Of a stretch of 64,000 bases of DNA, positions 59,827 through 64,000 are shown one piece after another. Origin of the DNA: Paenibacillus vietnamensis. GTDB lineage: Bacteria > Bacillota > Bacilli > Paenibacillales > Paenibacillaceae. The position numbers and the translations under genes are program-made. Positions within the stretch are counted from its first letter, which is position 1. Every line of letters begins with the position of its first letter. The notes beneath the pieces were generated by a model. That model ran no database searches, was not told the DNA's origin, and saw nothing but the letters and a program-made list of their open reading frames with translations. The stretch lies in NCBI RefSeq assembly GCF_020169515.1, contig NZ_JAHMHW010000004.1, positions 186,001-250,000 of the forward strand. Reading direction: 5' to 3'.

Positions 59827-60606
59827 TTATTCCGCGCTGCGCCTGCCGTAGCTTGCGGCGAAGCGCATCATCCGATCGTATGCATGCGGGTCAAGCTCCT
59901 TGAGCGGATGAAACTGCGGATGGTTGGAGTTCACCTCAAGCACCCATAATCTCTGCTTGTCATCATATGCAAAGTCTATGCCCATTTCATGCATGCCGGA
60001 ACGTCTCGCACTCAATGTACGGGATATTCGCAGCGCCGTCCGTTTCAGCTGCCGGATGCGTCCGTCGGTTTGCTCGGCCGATAACGCCAGCAAATCTCCA
60101 AGCCGGTCCATTGTAATAAGCTCTCCGCCTTGATGGTAATTCGTGACGATCTTCCCCTCAGCCCCCACCTTCACCATAAAGCCGGTACATACCCACGGAC
60201 CGCGCCGCCTGCGCTGCACCATAACCCGGATATCGTAGGGACGGCCGTCCAAACGATCCAAAGCTACAGCTTCCTGAATAATGAGGCGGGATGTTCGGGC
60301 GAGGTCCACATGCTCGTACGCCTCGGCTAGAGTGCCGAAGGCTGCGTACAGCTGCAAGTTATCTTTTATCTCGTACAGCTCGAATCCTGATTCCGACCGG
60401 CTCAGCCTGAATATGCCCTTGCCAAGCGAGCCGACATCCGGCTTCAAATAAACGGCGTCAAAACGGTTCATCATGCTTTCCAAATTGCTCAGGCTGAACC
60501 AGGCCGTGCGCGGAATAAGAGGCTTCAGCTTCCTGCTCGCCGATAAATACCGGTTCACGAGCAGCTTTCCTCTTATTCTCTGACTGGCATATCGTCTCTT
60601 ATACAC
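59827..60606 (-). CDS. YheC/YheD-family ATP-grasp protein
   Basis: A 259-aa protein of the YheC/YheD (endospore coat-associated) ATP-grasp family. The GTG start at 60606 is 6 nt after GAGGTG; an ATG three codons earlier is too close. ATP-grasp features are YLKPDVGSLGKGIFRL (ATP-binding Lys and Gly loop), IIQEAVALDRLDGRPYDIRV and the metal-binding end GIDFAYDDKQRLWVLEVNSN HP. It lacks the extra N-terminal domain of the longer YheC/YheD proteins. The ligation substrate is unknown. A strong hairpin overlaps its ribosome-binding site (60615-60642). Confidence 0.85.
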   Translation of the reverse strand: MYKRRYASQRIRGKLLVNRYLSASRKLKPLIPRTAWFSLSNLESMMNRFDAVYLKPDVGSLGKGIFRLSRSESGFELYEIKDNLQLYAAFGTLAEAYEHVDLARTSRLIIQEAVALDRLDGRPYDIRVMVQRRRRGPWVCTGFMVKVGAEGKIVTNYHQGGELITMDRLGDLLALSAEQTDGRIRQLKRTALRISRTLSARRSGMHEMGIDFAYDDKQRLWVLEVNSNHPQFHPLKELDPHAYDRMMRFAASYGRRSAE

Positions 60607-60614
60607 TGCATTCA

Positions 60615-60642
60615 CCTCTATTCTATGTTATGAGAATAGAGG
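60615..60642 (-). promoter_or_regulatory. Hairpin covering the ribosome-binding site of the ATP-grasp gene
   Basis: Perfect 10-bp arms (CCTCTATTCT with AGAATAGAGG, 8-nt loop) lie just before the start codon. The 3' arm contains the AGAGG of the ribosome-binding site, so translation could be blocked by folding; alternatively it is a repressor operator. Confidence 0.55.
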
Positions 60643-60717
60643 GCCAAGCTTATGGACGAACGTTTAGAAGCTTCAAAAATACCAATTGGGCTATTGGGCC
60701 TGATGGGATTCAATAGA

Positions 60718-60993
60718 TTATCGGGGTATCGGATCTGATTTCGAAGCGGCTCCCTTAACGAGCAGGGAGTGCCTGATGACGGCTTGCTTCGCGGATTGCT
60801 GCTGCTGCTGCGGGGATTGCAGAAAAAAAGGGGCGTTATGTAACATTTCCGTTAATGCATTCATAGCCGCTTGCTCGGCCAAAGCTTCGTTTTCAAGCAA
60901 AAAATAAGCGACCTGGTAGCCGTATATCTCATATTGCTTTAGGATACCGGCCTTCCGGCGCAGCTCCTGCTTCTTATCGATTGTCAGCTCCAC
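60718..60993 (-). CDS. Small hypothetical protein
   Basis: A 91-aa protein not recognised. It starts at GTG (60993) 8 nt after GGAAGGTG. The sequence is helical and charged at the N-terminus (VELTIDKKQELRRKAG with GTG read as Met), has a mildly hydrophobic middle (YGYQVAYFLLENEALAEQAA) and a Gln run of five followed by a basic tail. It is upstream of the ATP-grasp gene on the same strand (111 nt apart), and the leaders of the two genes share GGTGAATGCAG. The good ribosome-binding site supports it as real. Confidence 0.6.
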   Translation of the reverse strand: MELTIDKKQELRRKAGILKQYEIYGYQVAYFLLENEALAEQAAMNALTEMLHNAPFFLQSPQQQQQSAKQAVIRHSLLVKGAASKSDPIPR

Positions 60994-60999
60994 CCTGCA

Positions 61000-61457
61000 T
61001 TCACCTTCCTATTGTCGGCAAGACCATAAGTCGACTGTGAATGAGCTAACTATACACCATGAACTTACATCCGCAACAGTACCATATTTCTGTAGTACCA
61101 TTAAAAATGCATGTATGGCTTATAGTAACGAATGAAACTTAATAAAGAAATTATCGTTCAGGATGCAAGCGGGGCTACTTTTACTTTACTTTACTTTACG
61201 TTTCTTTATTTAGTTCGTACGGTGTCGGATTTTTCTTTAAAGTCTATAGAAATTGTAAGAAACGATTAAGCCGCTCGGTGATGTGCTGCCTAGAGCCTGG
61301 CATCCGTAGAATATGTCTCAAAAAACCTATGTAAATGATGGAACGTATCTAAAATCATTTTATGGAATTTTGACACGTAAAAACATACTTTATTTCTTCG
61401 TCTCAAAAAGCATGCTTTATAAAACTTATCTTAGAGGGGAAAAAAATTCATCACATG
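61000..61457. other. Non-coding stretch with short TTTAC repeat
   Basis: No gene is supported. A short run of TTTAC units lies at about 61179-61199. A plus-strand frame at 61313-61501 reads into a terminator stem and lacks a ribosome-binding site. Base composition becomes AT-rich here. Confidence 0.4.
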
Positions 61458-61496
61458 AAAAAACCGGACCCTTTACTCTACAGGAAATCCGGTTTT
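61458..61496 (-). terminator. Rho-independent terminator after DUF1963 gene
   Basis: 9-bp stem AAAACCGGA/TCCGGTTTT (19-nt loop), followed on the minus strand by a T-run. It lies about 95 nt past the DUF1963 stop. Confidence 0.65.
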
Positions 61497-61590
61497 CGTA
61501 ATAAAAGTACAATGAGCGGAGTTTGACTAACGTTATCCCTATAGCGGAACAAATTGATAGCTAGCTTTCACTTCCGAATGAGGGTAATGA

Positions 61591-62463
61591 CTAGTAGCAC
61601 TGCATCTCGCATACAACCCGATCGAAGCGTTGTTCCGCGAGGTCTTCCTCTCGAATCCAAAAATAAACGCGACCGACGTCCCCGAACATGATGCCGGTTT
61701 TCTCTTCTTCTGAATCGATTTGAAGAAGCAGCCTCCATTTCAACGCGGACTTTATAGCGCGTTCATTGACTCCAGGATCCTTGAGCATTTCATATGTGAG
61801 TTCAGTTGTCATAACCTCGCAAGCTACTTGCATATCACCTTGTATTTGATCTGGATGGCCGAACAATCGGTGAACCATATCACTAGCTTCGGTGATTTCT
61901 CTGTACTTCTCAATAAAGACTTCCCAGTATTTATCGAAATGTTCACGATTCCCGTTCCATCCAAGCCCCATACTCTCCAAATAGGCCGATTCTGGAGCAG
62001 GTACTGAAAGTACGGGCGAGAATGTGACCCCGTTTGGCTTGAAGATGGCGTCTTCTGTGAGTTCGGGCAGAGGTTTGCGGGTAAGTCCTGAAAGCCCCTC
62101 GACCGGCGTAAAGATGACATGGCAAGTGTTTGGATCATCATAGAAGTCCTCATCTTCGTACATCGGTTCTACCGCGTAAAAGAAAGAAAGTAGACCTCTC
62201 GGCGAAAGTGGCGTAGGATCGGGCAAATCGGCCAGATTTATTTGAGCTATGAACGACATATTGTACCCTTTCCATTTTGGCCACTCAACGTCAGCAGCCA
62301 GGTCTGGTTGACCGCCGATCTTGCTCACACCCAAGGGGAAGTAGGAGTCTTCAACTGGTTCCAATTGAATCTGATACGACGAAATGATCAAGGAATCGAA
62401 CCGGTCTTTATATACTTCAAGACCGGACGTTACTAGAAGATCTAGAATTTGGTTCTTATTCAT
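61591..62463 (-). CDS. DUF1963 family protein (YwqG-like)
   Basis: A 290-aa cytoplasmic protein; the start at 62463 follows GGAGG by 5 nt. It shows the DUF1963 pattern (SKIGGQPDLAADVEWPKWKG, MSFIAQINLADLPDPTPLSP, GLLSFFYAVEPMYEDEDFYD and the late GDVGRVYFWIREEDLAEQRF). B. subtilis YwqG belongs to this family and lies in a toxin/immunity locus; the biochemical function is unknown. The gene lies in AT-rich DNA together with a CdiI-like gene, so an immunity role is possible. Confidence 0.85.
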   Translation of the reverse strand: MNKNQILDLLVTSGLEVYKDRFDSLIISSYQIQLEPVEDSYFPLGVSKIGGQPDLAADVEWPKWKGYNMSFIAQINLADLPDPTPLSPRGLLSFFYAVEPMYEDEDFYDDPNTCHVIFTPVEGLSGLTRKPLPELTEDAIFKPNGVTFSPVLSVPAPESAYLESMGLGWNGNREHFDKYWEVFIEKYREITEASDMVHRLFGHPDQIQGDMQVACEVMTTELTYEMLKDPGVNERAIKSALKWRLLLQIDSEEEKTGIMFGDVGRVYFWIREEDLAEQRFDRVVCEMQCY

Positions 62464-62696
62464 AACTACCTCCAAATTGGGTTATGCCTGTACCGGACCC
62501 AAAATCTAATTTTCGTTAGACATCTCAATTCCTTTATTTCTGAGATAAGTTGCTAACGTAATCTGCCAAATATTCAATAAATAAGAGATCGTCTGACTGC
62601 GCAAAGCCACCAATCCCTTTTTAAGTAACGTATCCGTTCGTTTAGCCTTGGCTTTATAGCAAGGAAGCCTTTACTTCTTGTTCCATTCTGACAAAT

Positions 62697-63079
62697 TTAT
62701 TTTTGCATAAATTGCCAAATTTCTTCAACGATGGAATGTTGTTTGTTCGCAACTCGAGAGTTTCCGCTGTTTATTGCAGTTCCATATTTTTTAGCTCCTT
62801 CAATATATTTATCGGTTAGATTCTGGAGATTCGTCAAAGATTTTTCCCGCCAATCAATCTCGTATTTTTTGTTACCGAAAATTCATGTAGCGTTCAACTA
62901 TCGTCTTCGTCAGTTCAGTGTTCGGCTTCAAGAATCCTATCGCTATGGCCTCTTTTATGTAGATTCATCATTTCGTACCAATATCTAATTGTTTCCTCGT
63001 TAAATTCTTTTTTGGATACTCTCTCGAGCCAATCGTAAAGTTCCTTCTGTTTTGGTCTGGAGATGTCAAACTCAATCAT
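62697..63079 (-). pseudogene. Decayed small-gene locus with DUF2019-like fragment
   Basis: Pieces of coding-like sequence lie in different frames. From ATG 63079 a frame reads MIEFDISRPKQKELYDWLER and on to HSDRILEAEH, stopping at 62915. A shifted frame then reads KPNTELTKTIVERYMNFR and stops near 62869. A third reads IDWREKSLTNLQNLTDKYIE, then AKKYGTAINSGNSRVANKQH, and stops at 62697; that last part resembles the start of DUF2019 proteins, which occur in immunity-gene clusters. No frame has a good ribosome-binding site except possibly the first. Either small genes with sequencing errors or true decay; decay preferred. Confidence 0.45.
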
Positions 63080-63153
63080 AATCATTCATTTTCTTATCCA
63101 TATCATTTTGCCTCCATTTGAAGTATAGTTACCCTTTAGCTTAATCCGAAAAA

Positions 63154-63465
63154 TCAAACATCCAATTCTAATTGTTCAATTAGAAAATCACCTTGTCCGA
63201 TTTTCAAAGTTTTCTTTTCTAGACTATATTCCCACCCATTTGCAATTGCATATTTAATTAAACGTTCGCAATTCTTTGGTCTATGAAGGTTGAAGTGCCA
63301 ACTGCCTTTCCATGTAAACAATACTTCAAAATATGAGGTATTAGATGAATACACCTTAAAATTGACAAATTCATTACTTGGTATTTCATTAATAACGATG
63401 TGAAATCGATAACCATTAATTATAATCTGTTTTTCTCTTTTCCGAAACGTTTTCAAAGAAATCAC
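63154..63465 (-). CDS. Hypothetical protein
   Basis: A 103-aa protein not recognised as a named family. It is predicted alpha/beta with aromatic residues in the middle (SNTSYFEVLFTWKGSWHFNL, HRPKNCERLIKYAIANGWEY) and no signal peptide or membrane segment. It lies in AT-rich DNA between the decayed DUF2019-like locus and a CdiI-like gene. Upstream sequence (AAGGTGATTTC before ATG) offers a ribosome-binding site. Possible immunity protein by location only. Confidence 0.6.
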   Translation of the reverse strand: MISLKTFRKREKQIIINGYRFHIVINEIPSNEFVNFKVYSSNTSYFEVLFTWKGSWHFNLHRPKNCERLIKYAIANGWEYSLEKKTLKIGQGDFLIEQLELDV

Positions 63466-63544
63466 CTTTAACCTTATGGAAGGTATCTTTCGATCAATAG
63501 TTCGGCAGATTTACTGGATTATCCTGCCTCGTTAACGTGGAAAA

Positions 63545-63571
63545 GGCAGCTCATCCTTTTGGGTAGCTGCC
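63545..63571 (-). terminator. Rho-independent terminator after CdiI-like gene
   Basis: 7-bp stem GGCAGCT/AGCTGCC, followed on the minus strand by TTTTCC, 15 nt past the stop at 63586. Confidence 0.7.
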
Positions 63572-63585
63572 GCGATAGTCTTTCT

Positions 63586-64000
63586 TTATTCAGCTATCTG
63601 ACCAATAGTGATTTTTCCTTCATGATGAAATTCAACTACGAACTTTGAAGGGAACAGAACATAAGTATCAGAACTAACCGCCAATACATCTTCTAAAGAG
63701 TCAACGATTTTGTGAAGCCGCGTCTGTACTACAGGGAAGTCTCCATAACTCCAGATAACAAATACGTCTTCTGCATTTACTTGTCCATATTGTTTATTTA
63801 GAAAATGTTCCATTTCAGCAACATCATCTACAACCCTTTTAAACCTAACCTTTTCCCAATCGATACTCGACCAGGATGTAAAAGGATATAAATTTTGGAG
63901 CAAGTCATATACATTTTCGCTCATTTCATTTGACAATATTCTAGTACCATCACCTAAGGCCACAATACATTCCTCAAACAACTGGCCATACACTTTTTCT
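63586..64000 (-). CDS. CdiI-like toxin immunity protein, 5' end possibly beyond the window
   Basis: At least 135 aa from a GTG at 63993, but the frame stays open to the window edge and no ribosome-binding site is visible, so the true start may lie outside. The pattern (GQLFEECIVALGDGTRILSN, LYPFTSWSSIDWEKVRF, DVFVIWSYGDFPVVQTRLHK, FVVEFHHEGKITIG) resembles small proteins annotated as contact-dependent-inhibition immunity proteins. No toxin gene is in the window. The family call is from memory and moderately secure. Confidence 0.6.
   Translation of the reverse strand, partial: EKVYGQLFEECIVALGDGTRILSNEMSENVYDLLQNLYPFTSWSSIDWEKVRFKRVVDDVAEMEHFLNKQYGQVNAEDVFVIWSYGDFPVVQTRLHKIVDSLEDVLAVSSDTYVLFPSKFVVEFHHEGKITIGQIAE

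Noticed and set aside
59549..59851. 100-codon plus-strand frame in the intergenic gap
   Set aside because: It runs through inverted repeats and the terminator of the ATP-grasp gene and has no ribosome-binding site.
61313..61501. 62-codon plus-strand frame
   Set aside because: No ribosome-binding site; it ends inside a terminator stem.
62731..62988. 85-codon plus-strand frame
   Set aside because: It is antisense to the decayed DUF2019-like fragments and has no family similarity or ribosome-binding site.

Overview
The window looks like chromosomal DNA of a spore-forming Firmicute of the Paenibacillaceae (Paenibacillus or Cohnella type). Evidence: strong GGAGG ribosome-binding sites, an S-layer-homology protein, a YheC/YheD-type ATP-grasp protein, CcpA-type CRE boxes, and many two-permease sugar ABC systems. 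No rRNA, tRNA, CRISPR array, transposase or phage gene was seen. The taxonomic call is inference.

Positions 1-46,320 form a large carbohydrate-utilisation region with every gene on the minus strand. In transcription order it holds: (i) a six-glycosidase operon (46320 to 30915: GH106-like, GH43-like beta-propeller, GH78, GH2, GH42, GH95); (ii) an orphan solute-binding lipoprotein (30647-29310); (iii) an SLH cell-surface protein (29118-25975); (iv) a decayed glycosidase gene followed by an AraC-type regulator (25733-23594); (v) an eight-gene operon (23457-11113) with an MsmX/UgpC-type ATPase, a 1009-aa binding protein with N-terminal carbohydrate-binding-like domains, two permease pairs, an NHL-repeat/YIP1-like membrane protein and a DUF5696-like protein; (vi) a MacB/LolCDE-like ABC operon with two different ATPases, an HlyD-type adaptor, a 981-aa FtsX-type permease and a ThuA-like lipoprotein (10963-4624); (vii) two tandem solute-binding lipoproteins (4360-1551); and (viii) the 5' part of a DUF5060/DUF4038 glycosidase (from 1250 off the left edge). 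The enzyme set (alpha-L-rhamnosidases, beta-galactosidases, alpha-L-fucosidase, GH43-like, DUF4038) suggests a branched rhamnose/galactose/fucose polysaccharide such as pectic rhamnogalacturonan; this is inference.

The most striking pattern is regulatory. The leaders of at least seven of these minus-strand transcription units, plus a degenerate eighth, carry two direct copies of CCTATA (TATAGG on the + strand) spaced 22 bp (21 bp in one). The promoter-proximal copy lies 18-20 bp from a -10-like box, that is, where the -35 box should be. This is the geometry expected of an AraC-family activator. It links the glycosidases, the importers, the SLH protein and the MacB-like operon into one apparent regulon, and the AraC gene at 23594-24472 is the obvious candidate regulator. 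CRE boxes lie in four of the leaders.

Positions 46,500-51,900 are ordinary accessory genes: a metallo-beta-lactamase-fold hydrolase with its TetR repressor and a very clear double operator, a ribokinase, a small membrane protein, and an unusual PurA paralogue divergent from a LysR regulator.

Positions 52,057-59,422 form a complete guanidine-assimilation operon: promoter, guanidine-I (ykkC) riboswitch with terminator, two DUF1989 carboxyguanidine deiminase subunits, a biotin-dependent guanidine/urea carboxylase and allophanate hydrolase.

The right end (59.8-64 kb) has an ATP-grasp protein, a small hypothetical protein and, from about 61.5 kb, visibly more AT-rich DNA with a DUF1963 protein, a decayed small-gene locus, a hypothetical protein and a CdiI-like immunity protein. 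It resembles an island of orphan toxin-immunity genes.
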